Shown: piece after piece, positions 8,448 to 18,006 of the stretch
Numbering within the stretch: the first letter of the stretch is position 1
Layout of the letters: every line of letters starts with the position of its first letter
Assembly: GCF_009828925.2 (NCBI RefSeq)
Contig: NZ_WUTY02000001.1
Span: 2,696,492-2,760,491 of the forward strand
Direction of reading: 5' to 3'
Length of the DNA stretch: 64,000 nucleotides
Origin: Methylicorpusculum oleiharenae
Lineage (GTDB): Bacteria > Pseudomonadota > Gammaproteobacteria > Methylococcales > Methylomonadaceae
Notes under the pieces: model-generated
Database searches by the model: none
Told to the model about the DNA's origin: nothing
Seen by the model: the letters and a program-made list of their open reading frames with translations, nothing else
Translations under genes and position numbers: made by a program

Positions 8448-9225
8448 ATGAAAATCAATCTTGAGCACTTGTCCGTTCGTCCCGCCACCAAAATCGAAGA
8501 GTCACGCTATCGGGAGTTGATGCAACAACATCACTACCTGGGCGATCTGGCCAAGATTGGTCCTACGCTTTGGTATGTTGCCACCTATGTCGAAGCATGG
8601 GCAGTCTAACTTAGCTTTTCCGCAGCCGCCTGGAAATGTAGCGCCAGAGACCGCTGGATTGGTTGGCGTTACCGGCATCAATACAGTCGTCTGAATTTTA
8701 TTGCCAACAATAGCCGCTTTCTCATCTTGCCTGACTGGCACTACCCCAACCTGGGCTCCAAAGTCTTATCCCTCAGCCAACGACGCATCTCTGCCGATTG
8801 GCAGACGCATTTTGGCAAAAAGTTACTGCTGCTGGAAACCTTCGTTGACCCCTCACGCTTTCACGGCACGGTTTACCGTGCGGCAAATTGGCATTGCGTG
8901 GGGCAAACCCAAGGTTATCGGCGTACGAATGACGGTTATAGTGCTAACGAACAGGCATCCAAGCTGGTTTTCGTTCGCCCCTTGCAAGCGGATGCGCAAG
9001 CACTGCTCGCGACCCCCCCTCTTAGACGCCCGTTATCAACCTCAATCGCCTAACATGATGCTGACCGCTGAACACATGACTTCGTTACCGGACTTTTTTA
9101 AAGACATTTCCGATCCTCGCCGCGCCGCTGTAAAAGCCACTTCAAAACTCGATAAGCCAAAAGCCAAGCGGGGTAAAAAGACAAACACAAACACAAACGA
9201 AGACCAGTTTGATATTTTCCAATGA
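8448..9225 (+). pseudogene. DUF4338 (DruA-type) protein fused to an ISAs1-like start, broken
   Basis: The frame from 8448 contains the DUF4338 pattern in order: YRELMQQHHYLGD, AAAWKCSARDRWIGW, NNSRFLILPDWHYPNLGS, LLLETFVDPSRFHGT and YRAANW. DUF4338 is the domain of DruA in the Druantia defence system, but it also occurs with transposases. Two lesions are visible: an in-frame TAA at 8607-8609, probably from CAA, and a shift at the C run near 9013-9019. After the shift the frame continues with LTAEHMTSLPDFFKDISDPRR, which resembles the first residues of ISAs1-family transposases, then stops at 9225. I read it as the remnant of a transposon-type DUF4338 gene, not a Druantia locus. Confidence 0.7.
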
Positions 9226-9308
9226 AGATGAATTCGGTAATCCATCATGACGCTTGATCTCCCAATCCTTGCTAGGCGCTTAAAGCGGGCATGTGAAATT
9301 CAAGGCAC

Positions 9309-9482
9309 TTTTCGCGTTAGTAATTGAAAGGACTTCAACGCCGTCATTCCGGCATGGATTGCCGGAGCCGTTAGACCGCGTAAGCGAATCCAGGCCACAA
9401 GGATGTGAAAGTCTAACGCCATCCATGGCTTCTGGACTCCGGCAATCCGTGACGGGGTGATACCAACGATTAATGTGAACAT
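9309..9482 (-). repeat. MITE-like dispersed repeat, full copy 1
   Basis: About 170 bases that match, in inverted orientation, the element at 26188-26360. Shared blocks include CGTCATTCCGGCATGGATTG, the AAGCCATGGATGGCGTT region and TTCACATCCTTGTG. The outer ends resemble TTCGCGTTA...TAACGCGAA inverted repeats, degenerate on one side here. No coding capacity. Confidence 0.75.
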
Positions 9483-9731
9483 AGACAAATTCAAGCTATT
9501 GATGCTGGGGTTGGAGAACAGGCTACAGGTATCACCAGCGATCGCTTAAATCAGATCGAATCAGGCTCAACCGAGCAGGAACCCTTTGAACAAATGCATA
9601 CTTTGTATCTTCGCGATGGCGACGATTTCCTGACAGAAGATCGTCGGGCGATTAAAGAATTTTTATATCTGAGCGAAATCGAGGCATTTTTGAAGCTAAA
9701 CCATATCGGGTTTAATGAATACCCTTTGTGA
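9474..9731 (+). pseudogene. Open frame without a clear start, possible gene remnant
   Basis: An 85-codon open run with believable composition (for example FLTEDRRAIKEFLYLSEIEAFLKLNHIGF) that ends at a TGA at 9729. No start codon with a ribosome-binding site is seen, and its beginning runs into the MITE end. Probably the 3' end of a gene lost to rearrangement. No family recognised. Confidence 0.3.
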
Positions 9732-9744
9732 TTGATAACGCTGA

Positions 9745-10836
9745 TTAAGCTTTACGTTTACTGGCCTGGCTTTCTTGTCCCATGATATCCCAACAGGTAA
9801 CGAATAACGCCGCAATTATAGGGCCCAGTACAAATCCTGTTAAGGAAAACCAGGTTAATCCACCCAAAGTGGATACCAGTACTAGATAATCCGACATTTT
9901 ACTGTCTTTACCTATCAGCCGTGGCCGCAGAAAATTATCAATCATACCAATGACTAAAATGCCGACCGCCAAAACGATAACCGCATTTAACGTTTGACCT
10001 TGTAACAATAAAATAACCGCAGCGGGGCCCCAAATTAGCGTGCTACCTATAGGTAATAAAGATAAAATTATCATTAACATACCCCATAAAAATGCAGCGG
10101 GAATCCCTACAAACCAAAATAAAAAGCCCCCAATACTGCCTTGAATAATAGCAACGATTAAACCGCCTTTAACAGTCGCTCTGGCTACGCTGGTGAAACG
10201 CTCAAATAATTCTTTTTCAATTCCGTCACCGATAGGTATTAAAGAGATGAGTCTTCTTATTATTTGATGACCATCCCGCAATAGAAAAAACAGAATGTAG
10301 AAGGCCAAGGCAAATTGAACGATCAGAGCTAACAGGTTTTGGGTCAATGCCGGGACTTGTTGGGCGATATATTTTACGGCTTGTGCAAAGGCATTCCCTG
10401 CGGAGGCGCTTATCTGTCCAACGCTTAATGCTTCCATATGTGAAAACTTATTGAATGTTGGCAAAAGAAGCGCGAGTGTTTCTTGAAAATAACTTTGGGG
10501 ATTAATTTCCCCGTCTTGAATTTTTTGATAAAGGGTTGTACTTTCCTCGGTAATCATCAAAGCGATAGTCAGCAAAGGGATAACAAAAACCAGAATAATC
10601 ATCATCATGGTTAAAAACAACGGCAGTACTTCTGAGTTTTTATAATATTGCCTCATCCGGAGATAAACGGGATCAAAAACGACTGCCAGAATGACGGCCC
10701 AAAAACAGGCTAATAAAAAATCTTTAATCAGTAGGAAAAATGACACCGTTACCAACATTACAAGGGTCAGAAAAAGAATATAAGGGGTATTTTTTTGCAT
10801 GAAAAATAAGTTGAAGCAAATGAATCGGTTCGTCAT
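9745..10836 (-). CDS. AI-2E family (PerM/YdiK-type) membrane transporter
   Basis: A 363-residue inner-membrane protein of the AI-2E transporter family (PF01594). Hydrophobic segments occur at about 15-55, 70-95, 165-190, 220-300 and 315-345. The family-typical section around LFWFVGIPAAFLWGMLMIILSLLPIGSTLIWGP is recognisable in the second half. Members have been linked to AI-2 export, Na/H exchange or general efflux, and the substrate here cannot be deduced. An internal ATG at 10800 (MQKNTPYI) is an equally likely start, just before the first membrane segment. Confidence 0.85.
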   Translation of the reverse strand: MTNRFICFNLFFMQKNTPYILFLTLVMLVTVSFFLLIKDFLLACFWAVILAVVFDPVYLRMRQYYKNSEVLPLFLTMMMIILVFVIPLLTIALMITEESTTLYQKIQDGEINPQSYFQETLALLLPTFNKFSHMEALSVGQISASAGNAFAQAVKYIAQQVPALTQNLLALIVQFALAFYILFFLLRDGHQIIRRLISLIPIGDGIEKELFERFTSVARATVKGGLIVAIIQGSIGGFLFWFVGIPAAFLWGMLMIILSLLPIGSTLIWGPAAVILLLQGQTLNAVIVLAVGILVIGMIDNFLRPRLIGKDSKMSDYLVLVSTLGGLTWFSLTGFVLGPIIAALFVTCWDIMGQESQASKRKA

Positions 10837-11188
10837 CCTATCATATAGATCGCGCGGCTACCTTTACGGTTTTCTGACGCGTTCGTTTGTACCATAGCTG
10901 CGTTACCTGCATGGATGTAGGTAAGGGGCGGAACCAGTAGCGCAAGCTTTGCGAAAACAGCTATATAGCTTAGCTTAACGACCGTTTCCGCGTCTTGCTC
11001 TCGAACAAAATAGCCTTGCCATAAATCTATAAACATCACCGCGCGAAGTATAGCGAAGATGAGTTTCCGAAACGGGTGGAATCCGGAATGGATGCTATAA
11101 ATCCCGCTTCACCAATTCAGGCGTAATAATGAATACTACACCTGAAACTAGAAAGGGGAGTTAACACCCAAGAGCAACGGCATTCTTA
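10837..11188. other. Intergenic stretch, no convincing gene
   Basis: About 350 bases between two minus-strand genes. A 68-codon minus-strand frame (10833-11039) has no recognisable homology, and its codon pattern is unconvincing. I see no terminator with a T tract. Confidence 0.4.
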
Positions 11189-13309
11189 TCAAGCGAGTGT
11201 TCTGACACTGGCTTCCCGGTCCCACTGACGGGTCTTGGCTGCGGCAATAAAGCTAAAGCGATCCAGGGTATCGAGTGCAATCACACCGGCGTCTGGTTCG
11301 ATCCCCGCTGCTTTCAGCAAGGCTTCGCCGCCCTTGTCAACGCCAATCGCTTTCAGGTGACCGAAGGCGTCGCGCACGAAATCGATGGCGGCGGCTTCCT
11401 TGCCCAATAATGCGGCGGCTTTTCCGGAGAGAATGAGGGCGACCGCGTCGAACATCACTGACGGCGTACCGGCTAATTGCCCGTCGACTTTCAAAAGGGA
11501 GCCATCGGCGAGTTTCGCTTCGCCGATTTTAGCGGCGATAATCTTCACTTTTGCGCCGGCTTCTGTGACTGCCTGTTGGACAGCCTTGATGCTGTCCGCG
11601 TCCGATCCGTCCCCGATCAGTATCCCGACTGCACGGCCTTCCAGCGTGTCCTTCATCTTGCCGATCAGTTGCAGCGCCGGGGATCGATCTAACTCCTGAA
11701 CTGCAACAGCCGAAGCGGGTTCTGGTGGCAGCTCGCTCATACCGAGACCGCAGGCAACCCGTTGAGCAAGGTCCTCTTCAATAAGGCGTAAGTGACCGAC
11801 CATGGACTCGCGGATGTGCGGATGCTCGACTTTCGAGAGCTCAAACACCAACGCGGAGGCAAGATGGGCCTGTTCGACGACGTTTTGGCTGAGATAGAAT
11901 TGCCGTGCCTGGCTGTAATGGTCGGCAAAACTCTCCGGCCGAATCCTCCCCTTTACGCCGCTCTCGGCCAACGCCGTGCTGTAAAAGCCGGCCTCCGGTT
12001 GCTCGCGCGGGGAACTCGCTGCCAGGGTATTCGGTTCGTAGGACACGCGGCCGGTCGGTTGCGCCATTTGCATATGACCGTCGCGCTGATGATTGGCGAA
12101 CGGACACTGCGGTGCATTGATGGGTATCTGATGAAAATTCGGCGAACCGAGGCGTGATAACTGGGTGTCCTGATAAGAAAACAGACGCCCCTGCAATAAT
12201 GGATCATTCGAGAAATCAATGCCGGGCACGACATGGGACGGACAGAATGCCACCTGTTCAGTCTCAGCGAAGAAATTATCCGGCCAGCGGTTGAGTACCA
12301 TGCGCCCGATAACTTGCAACGGCACCCATTCTTCCGGTATCAATTTGGTCGAATCGAGATGATCGAACGGGAAGGCATTGGCTTCCTCCTGGGAGAATAG
12401 CTGAACCGCCAATTCCCATTCCGGGAAATCCCCGGCTGTAATCGCTTCAAATAAATCACGGCGATGAAAGTCGGGATCGGCTCCGGCAATCTTGACCGCC
12501 TCGTCCCAGAGCGTCGATTGTAAACCGAGTTTCGGCCGCCAGTGAAATTTCACGAAAGTCGATTCGCCAGCGTCATTGACCAGACGGAATGAATGAATAC
12601 CGAAGCCTTCGATCATCCGCAGCGAGCGCGGCAAGGTGCGGTCAGACATCGCCCACATCACCATATGCATGGCTTCCGGTGTCAGTGAAATAAAGTCCCA
12701 GAAGGTATCATGTGCTGACGCTGCCTGAGGAAAGCCACGATCAGGCTCCATTTTAACGGCATGAATCAGGTCGGGAAATTTGATGGCATCCTGGATAAAG
12801 AACACCGGGATATTATTGCCGACCAGATCCCAATTGCCCTCTTTCGTATAAAACTTGACGGCGAAGCCGCGAACATCTCGGGGAGTATCTCGCGAGCCGG
12901 ACCCGCCTGCTACGGTTGAGATGCGCGTGAACAGCGGCGTTTTTTCGCCCACTTCGGTCAGCACTTTGGCGGTAGTGTATTTTTCCAGGGATTTGGTAAG
13001 CTCGAAGAAACCATGTGCGCCTGTGCCCCGAGCGTGGACAATACGTTCAGGAATGCGCTCGTGGTCGAAATGGGTGATTTTTTCCCGCAGGATGAAATCT
13101 TCCAGCAGTGTCGGACCGCTCGGATGGGCTCTCAGTGAGTTCTGATTGTCGGAAATCGGTAAACCCTGGTTCGTGGTCAACGCAGGCTGATCGCCGCTGG
13201 CCGTTTGGTGCCACTCTCCGCCGTTGCCGATTGAAACGACTACTTCTTCCGGCCCGGACTTTGCCGGTTTGCCCTTGACGGGTTGAGCCCCTGTATGTGC
13301 TTTGGTCAT
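11189..13309 (-). CDS. katE: Large-subunit (clade II) catalase, HPII/KatE type
   Basis: A 706-residue catalase that converts hydrogen peroxide to water and oxygen with haem. The core shows the distal His in [15 protein letters not shown], the Asn in [10 protein letters not shown], and the proximal haem-ligand Tyr in [14 protein letters not shown]. The extra C-terminal flavodoxin-like/GATase1-like domain (about 545-706, [16 protein letters not shown]) marks the large clade II enzymes. I placed the start at 13309, where GGAG precedes the ATG by 8 bases; an upstream in-frame start exists at 13342. It opens the stress-response island. Confidence 0.95.
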   Translation of the reverse strand: MTKAHTGAQPVKGKPAKSGPEEVVVSIGNGGEWHQTASGDQPALTTNQGLPISDNQNSLRAHPSGPTLLEDFILREKITHFDHERIPERIVHARGTGAHGFFELTKSLEKYTTAKVLTEVGEKTPLFTRISTVAGGSGSRDTPRDVRGFAVKFYTKEGNWDLVGNNIPVFFIQDAIKFPDLIHAVKMEPDRGFPQAASAHDTFWDFISLTPEAMHMVMWAMSDRTLPRSLRMIEGFGIHSFRLVNDAGESTFVKFHWRPKLGLQSTLWDEAVKIAGADPDFHRRDLFEAITAGDFPEWELAVQLFSQEEANAFPFDHLDSTKLIPEEWVPLQVIGRMVLNRWPDNFFAETEQVAFCPSHVVPGIDFSNDPLLQGRLFSYQDTQLSRLGSPNFHQIPINAPQCPFANHQRDGHMQMAQPTGRVSYEPNTLAASSPREQPEAGFYSTALAESGVKGRIRPESFADHYSQARQFYLSQNVVEQAHLASALVFELSKVEHPHIRESMVGHLRLIEEDLAQRVACGLGMSELPPEPASAVAVQELDRSPALQLIGKMKDTLEGRAVGILIGDGSDADSIKAVQQAVTEAGAKVKIIAAKIGEAKLADGSLLKVDGQLAGTPSVMFDAVALILSGKAAALLGKEAAAIDFVRDAFGHLKAIGVDKGGEALLKAAGIEPDAGVIALDTLDRFSFIAAAKTRQWDREASVRTLA

Positions 13310-13545
13310 TATGAATCTCCAATTAATTTTGCGCGACGGCAACTTGCCGTCGCGACGAGGTGGGTAATGGACGCGTTGCCTTACTGGAAAAGCACTCGCA
13401 AGTGAGGGGGTCCGGTCAACGTCGACGAGGGTGTCTGCTTGCGTGGCGGCATAGGACCTATTGAAATTGCATGACTAAGTTGTCACGGTTAAATCCATCA
13501 ATAGAACTGGATTTTGCGTGCATCTTAGACGTAATAAAGCGTCTT

Positions 13546-13872
13546 TTAATGGCTTGCCATAGCGCGACAGCTTGCCGCGCAATCCCGGCAAGCCTTTTCA
13601 CAATCAGTCATTCCCAATTCGGCACAGCTTTTGGCGCAAGCTTCACACACTTCAGCGCAAAGGCCGCAGTAGTGTGCAACAAATTCCGAGCCGGATAATT
13701 GCAAGTCAGCCGAAGTCTGACAGATCTGCGCACAGTTGATCATTAGCCGGAAATGGCTCGGTTCAACATGCTTACCGCCGGTTTCAAGGCAATGGTTCAT
13801 GGCGGTCTGCAAGCAAGTCTGATAGCACTTGGTGCAGGCATCAATGCATGATTGCATAGGTTTAGTGTTCAT
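13546..13872 (-). CDS. Four-helix-bundle copper-storage protein (Csp3-like)
   Basis: A 108-residue protein with 16 cysteines spaced along predicted helices (CIDACTKCYQTC, then CGLCAEVCEACAKSC, then CEKACRDCAASC). This is the DUF326/Csp family, first described in methanotrophs, where the cysteines line a four-helix core that binds many Cu(I) ions. No signal peptide or Tat motif is present, so a cytosolic Csp3-like protein is expected. A GGAGC ribosome-binding site lies upstream of the ATG at 13872. It fits a copper-handling methanotroph and a metal/oxidative stress island. Confidence 0.9.
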   Translation of the reverse strand: MNTKPMQSCIDACTKCYQTCLQTAMNHCLETGGKHVEPSHFRLMINCAQICQTSADLQLSGSEFVAHYCGLCAEVCEACAKSCAELGMTDCEKACRDCAASCRAMASH

Positions 13873-14524
13873 AATTTTGCTCCTGTTTAAGATTAAAAAC
13901 AGTGGTTAATTTATATTGCTACCCTTTTAATCCACAGTTGGACGATTTTAGTTTCACTGTTCTGGAGGCTAACGTCTGTGCGGTGTCGCTCACTAAAGTT
14001 AAAGGAGTTCGGAGAAGTAACCTGTTTATACCTTTCGCACTTCAAATTTCGGCATAGCGGAGGGCGCCTACTATATGCTGTTGCCAAGCAAGTCCGGCAT
14101 TTGGTCGGGCTAAGTTGACAGAAGGTATTAGCTTAAGGTTCGGCGTTGTTAGCGTCGGATGGGGAGCGACGCCTCCCTGTTCCGGCAATGTCGGCACATA
14201 TCACCACAGGCTTCAAGATTCTGTATTAACGACGAGCGGACGAAAATGAAACGTTGGTGCATTCTGCTTCTCCGGGATGGGTAAAGGCAATGTAACGACT
14301 TAACTAATTCAATTTAGATAATGACTGAAATCGTTTGGACTGAACCAGTTACCTTTTGGCCTTTGGTCAGGCTCATGCCGACTGAAGTCAGTACTTCATG
14401 GGGCCAATCAATAATGGTGTTGTCGATTCCACCCGGGATGTGTTCACCTTTTCACTTCATGATTATTGCAAGCTATTGCCAAATCATTTCAATGATTGTG
14501 GCCCTGCACCATTGAAACCATTTT
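13873..14524. other. Intergenic stretch with one dispersed repeat
   Basis: About 650 bases with no confident gene. On the minus strand 14306-14447 there is an open run (including GIDNTIIDWPHEVLTSVGMS) with natural-looking composition but no usable start; it may be a remnant. A 28-base block at 14027-14054 recurs exactly at 29563-29590. Confidence 0.45.
14027..14054 (+). repeat. 28-base dispersed repeat, copy 1
   Basis: Begins TATACCTTTCGCACTTC and ends TTTCGGCA; identical to 29563-29590 and in the same orientation. Both copies lie in gene-free stretches. Confidence 0.7.
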
Positions 14525-15016
14525 TCAGGGTTTATTGGGATAAAACTGATTGAGCCCCTCGCGCTGCAGTTCCCATTCATTCGAACTATCCGGCCACTGC
14601 TTCTTATCAAATCCCGGAGCTGATGTGAAGGTGGTTTTATCCAAATCAAGCAGGTAATACTCCTTATCGCGCGACCCATTCAGTGCCTTCCACGGAACAA
14701 TAAAGAGCTTGTCCCCCATACCTAATACTCCACCGAAAGAAACGACGGCATAGACTACTTTGCCACTCCGAGGATCGAGTACTAATTCCTTGATGTTGCC
14801 AAGGTTATCTCCTTTAGGGTTTTTCACGGGGGTCCCGATGATCTTGCTGGCCCTGGTCACCCGCTGCATCGACTCATTGCACGTCTGGACACGCTCGGCC
14901 GACTCTCCACGACTCTCTTGCTTGAGTACCTTCTGCGTTTCTTTGACCGCACAAGACGGAACGACGAATGTCGCACTCAAAAAAAGTATGGTTACAAACG
15001 GATTTATTATTTTCAT
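14525..15016 (-). CDS. Exported PRC-barrel domain protein
   Basis: A 163-residue protein with an N-terminal hydrophobic signal (about 1-22, ending FVVPSCAVKE, a possible though imperfect lipobox). A polar linker follows, then a PRC-barrel domain at about 55-130 (ASKIIGTPVKNPKGDNLGNIKELVLDP and VVYAVVSFGG). PRC-barrel proteins of this kind are common in stress islands; the molecular role is unknown. The region covering its promoter and first codons is duplicated at 17345-17603, upstream of the cardiolipin synthase gene. Confidence 0.82.
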   Translation of the reverse strand: MKIINPFVTILFLSATFVVPSCAVKETQKVLKQESRGESAERVQTCNESMQRVTRASKIIGTPVKNPKGDNLGNIKELVLDPRSGKVVYAVVSFGGVLGMGDKLFIVPWKALNGSRDKEYYLLDLDKTTFTSAPGFDKKQWPDSSNEWELQREGLNQFYPNKP

Positions 15017-15147
15017 ACTATCCTCCGATTCCTTAAATCGATCTCGGTAAGATTACCAATTTACTCGGCACGTTGCGGTGCTCTTAAGGCCAAACAAACT
15101 CTAAGCGAAACATCAAGACGCGGTCGGTACGTTAACGCGCATACTAT
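14889..15147 (-). repeat. Duplicated promoter plus leader segment, copy A
   Basis: About 259 bases spanning the upstream region and first 40 or so codons of the PRC-barrel gene. They match 17345-17603 in the same orientation. The non-coding part, from the start codon to ACGCGCATACTAT, is the better conserved, with only a few substitutions. Confidence 0.85.
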
Positions 15148-15532
15148 CGCATACCGGCAATATGCCTCGAGTTTCCCGATAGGAGTAGGGTTCTGATAAA
15201 TCGAGCCGGTATTGGCAGGTTGCTATCGCAACCTGTCGGCCTTTTGGGGCCGGTTTTGCCTACGCGGCAGATGAAGGTTGAGGTCGGCGATAGGCAACCA
15301 CTGAAGCCGCACCTTCATGAGGCAGTTGTATAGGCTGATTCTTTATCTATCCTGACACAGGGGGCCAGACAAGCGGTTTGAAAGAGTCTGTGCAGTTAAG
15401 AATCTGTGTGCGTTGCCACACCGAACGCGTTCAGTTTAAAGTGTAGAACGGGTATTAAGCGATGGGATACATTATTCCGGGCTTTGGTCACGACTATCGG
15501 GTCATGGCTAAATTAATTACCAGGAGACACTC
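15148..15532. other. Intergenic stretch upstream of csbD-like gene
   Basis: About 385 bases without a credible gene. It contains the divergent promoters of the PRC-barrel gene (left) and the CsbD-like gene (right). A ribosome-binding site CAGGAGAC precedes the ATG at 15533. Confidence 0.4.
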
Positions 15533-15709
15533 ATGAACAAAGATCAAGTAAAAGGCCGAGTTGAAGAAGCCAAAGGTAAAGTCAAGGAAACCACCGGTAA
15601 GATACTGGATGACAAGGATATGGAAGTAGAGGGAAATGTCCAAAAGAACGTCGGCAAGGGCCGGGCGGGATGGGGTGATCTCAAGGACGATCTGAAGAAA
15701 AACAAATAA
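15533..15709 (+). CDS. CsbD-family stress protein
   Basis: A 58-residue, highly charged hydrophilic protein with the CsbD signature: MNKDQVKGRVEEAKGKVKE, then TGKILDDKDMEVEGNVQKN and a final Lys-rich end. CsbD-like proteins are induced by general stress in many bacteria; the mechanism is unknown. The start is supported by CAGGAGAC 7 bases upstream. A hairpin terminator follows 8 bases after the stop. Single-gene unit. Confidence 0.92.
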   Translation: MNKDQVKGRVEEAKGKVKETTGKILDDKDMEVEGNVQKNVGKGRAGWGDLKDDLKKNK

Positions 15710-15716
15710 AAGGCGT

Positions 15717-15739
15717 ATTGCTGAGCCGCAGCAATTTTT
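15717..15739 (+). terminator. Rho-independent terminator of the CsbD gene
   Basis: Stem ATTGCTG and CAGCAAT around a five-base loop, followed by a T tract. Confidence 0.8.
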
Positions 15740-15941
15740 AAGTTTGATGAAAAAAGGGTAGGCTTAAACTTTGCGGGGATGGGTATACGGCGTCCTCGTA
15801 AGGCTTACCCTACCTGGGGTTAAGCACGATGAATTCAAGGCGCACCCGAGTAGCAATTAATCCCTCGACAGCTCACGATAACAACCCCTTCCTTCTTAAA
15901 TGTCCTCGGCGATAGCTTTGGGCCTTTTCACTTGATGCCTC

Positions 15942-17222
15942 TTATAACTGTGAACTAAAGAGTCCTGCGAGGCTGTCCAGTACCTTGTCTCTCCACGGCC
16001 GACTCTCCCATTCCTCCAGTGTTATGCGGCGCGAATCGCGCAAATCCTGTTCGAAAATACGCACCTGGATGCGCGCAAATTCGGCGTCGTAGACGTTTAG
16101 GTTCGCTTCATCGTTGACGCTGAACGAGCGACTGTCGAAGTTGGTCGATCCTACCGATGTCCAAATCTTGTCCACGATCATTACCTTGCAATGGAACATC
16201 GTCGGCTGGTACTCGTAGATCTCGATACCTGCGCGCAACAAAGGACCCCACTCGTAACGCGACGCGCGCCGGAGTAGTTTCCGGTCAATGTAAGGGCCGG
16301 GGACGAGCATCTGTATGCGAACTCCGCGCTTTCTTGCCGCGATAAACGTGTTGACCGCAACGTTATCAGGAACAAAATAAGACATCGAGAGCTGCACCGA
16401 AGTTTTTGCCGCGGCGATCGACAACAGATACATCAGCTGCGCACTTTCGCCACCGTCGCCAGGCGAACTCGTGAAGACCTGCGCGACCTGTGCGCCGGCC
16501 GGTTCGATCGGAGGAAAATAGGCGGCGCCGTGCAATACGTGTCCGCTGACTTCGATCCAGTTGTCGAGGAACGCCGCTTGCATTTGCGCGACCACTGGGC
16601 CTTCAATACGAAAATGCGTATCCCGCCAATGCTCTGGATCCTGCGCATTTCCGGTCCAAGGTATGGCGATTCCAACGCCACCGGTGAAACCGATTTTACC
16701 GTCGACCACCAGGAGTTTGCGATGAGTTCGGTGGTTCATCCTGGCAAGCGTATACCAGCGCAGCGGATTATAGCGGAGCACTTCTATCCCAGCCTCCTCC
16801 ATCAGCGTGACATAGGTTTCGTCGATATCGCCGCTGCCGAGCCAATCGAGCATGACATGCACGTGAACGCCGGCCCGTGCCCGCTCACTTAGTGCTTCGG
16901 CAAACTCTTGGCCGATGGTGCCGGACCAATAAATGAAAGTCTCGAAAGTAATCGTTTTCTGCGCGCCGCGGATGGCTTTCAGCATCGCAGGAAAGATTTC
17001 GTTACCGTTCACTAGCGCTTGGACACGATTGCCCTCAATAATCGGCGGCCCTAACAGACTACCCATAGACCTCAGGAATTGGGAATCGGCAACCGTGTAG
17101 AGCGTTTCAATGTGACGGTCTATCGGTTTGTCACCGAGACTTAAATTCGCGACCAGCAGCACACCGAGTGCTGTTATCAGGAACGTTGCAATAATGCTAA
17201 CCATGGTTATGCTCATCGCCAT
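15942..17222 (-). CDS. Cardiolipin synthase (phospholipase D family, ClsB-like)
   Basis: A 426-residue membrane-bound phospholipase D-family enzyme that makes cardiolipin or transfers phosphatidyl groups. Both HKD motifs are seen: HRKLLVVDGKIGFTGG and HCKVMIVDKIWTSVGSTNFD. One N-terminal membrane helix (ITMVSIIATFLITALGVLLV) precedes the GNRVQALVNGNEIFPAML stretch typical of the family. The frame is open as far as 17453, giving 503 residues. The extra 77 residues begin inside a duplicated copy of the PRC-barrel leader read out of its original frame, so I prefer a start at 17222 or 17216, just before the membrane helix. No good ribosome-binding site marks either, so the true start is uncertain. 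Confidence 0.85.
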   Translation of the reverse strand: MAMSITMVSIIATFLITALGVLLVANLSLGDKPIDRHIETLYTVADSQFLRSMGSLLGPPIIEGNRVQALVNGNEIFPAMLKAIRGAQKTITFETFIYWSGTIGQEFAEALSERARAGVHVHVMLDWLGSGDIDETYVTLMEEAGIEVLRYNPLRWYTLARMNHRTHRKLLVVDGKIGFTGGVGIAIPWTGNAQDPEHWRDTHFRIEGPVVAQMQAAFLDNWIEVSGHVLHGAAYFPPIEPAGAQVAQVFTSSPGDGGESAQLMYLLSIAAAKTSVQLSMSYFVPDNVAVNTFIAARKRGVRIQMLVPGPYIDRKLLRRASRYEWGPLLRAGIEIYEYQPTMFHCKVMIVDKIWTSVGSTNFDSRSFSVNDEANLNVYDAEFARIQVRIFEQDLRDSRRITLEEWESRPWRDKVLDSLAGLFSSQL

Positions 17223-17344
17223 AAAATCACGTAAAGTTTGCCCTCTGGCCGTTGGTATGCGGATCGACGCTTCACTGATGGCCTGAAAGCGAAGCGGCGG
17301 GTAACCCGACAGTCTTGCGGGCCGAATCACCTGTTGCGCCTGGG

Positions 17345-17603
17345 CACGCTCGGCTGATGACTCTTCTCGGCTCTCGCGCTTGAGTTCCTTCTGCGTTTCT
17401 TTGACCGCAAAGGAGGTATCCAAGAATGTCGTACTCAAAAAAACACTGTTCAATGGGATTTGTTGTTTTCATACTATTCTCCGATTCCTTAAAACAATCT
17501 CGGTAAGATTACCAATTTACTCGGCACGTTACGGGGCTCTTAAGGCCAAGCAAACTCTAAGCGAAACATCAAGACGCGGTCGGTACGCTAACGCGCATAC
17601 TAT
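17345..17603 (-). repeat. Duplicated promoter plus leader segment, copy B
   Basis: Second copy of 14889-15147. The ATG equivalent to the PRC-barrel start is at 17472 (MKTTNP versus MKIINP), but small indels put the rest of the leader in another frame. The cardiolipin synthase gene lies directly downstream and presumably uses the duplicated promoter. Confidence 0.85.
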
Positions 17604-18006
17604 TCATGCCCGTCTGGAAACGTGCATCCAATGCCATGGAGGGTAAGCTTCGAGCTATCCATGTGACCGAGATTCTCTTACGCGGTCTAACGGCTCCGGC
17701 AATCCCTGCGGGAATGACGCGCTCGAATACAGTTAAAGTGTTAGAGCTGAAACATCTTTATAATCAGGTCTCTGGTTGATTGGCAGATATCATTTTCACC
17801 TTGGTCCCGGTTCCCGGTTGGCGATCCTGATGTTGGGCGGGATGGGGTGGGGTGCTTAATTTCAGCCAATACTGGCTCAATTTTGTTAACCATTGACAAC
17901 AATTGATGGACTGACTTTTTTTGTAAAAACTCCAGGTTATAACTCAGGAATCGATGGGGAAAATACTCAAATCCCTATCGGCTTAGTGGGCTTAATTTGT
18001 TAATTT
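17604..18006. other. Intergenic stretch with a partial MITE-like repeat
   Basis: About 400 bases. At about 17660-17735 there is a partial copy of the dispersed repeat (CTTACGCGGTCTAACGGCTC, then CGGCAATCC...GGAATGACG). Nothing else recognised. Confidence 0.55.

Noticed and set aside
8448-9225. A Druantia defence system
   Set aside because: Only a broken DruA-type domain is present, joined to an ISAs1-like start; no druE helicase or other Druantia genes lie nearby.
10833-11039. 68-codon minus-strand frame after the AI-2E gene
   Set aside because: No recognisable family, overlaps the neighbouring start, and its composition looks like translated non-coding DNA.
14306-14447. Minus-strand open run containing GIDNTIIDWPHEVLTSVG
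   Set aside because: Natural-looking composition, but an in-frame stop precedes it and there is no start with a ribosome-binding site. At most a remnant.
17222-17453. Reading the first 77 codons of the phospholipase D frame as a lipoprotein signal
   Set aside because: The stretch comes from a duplicated leader read out of its original frame, and the lipobox Cys is Phe.
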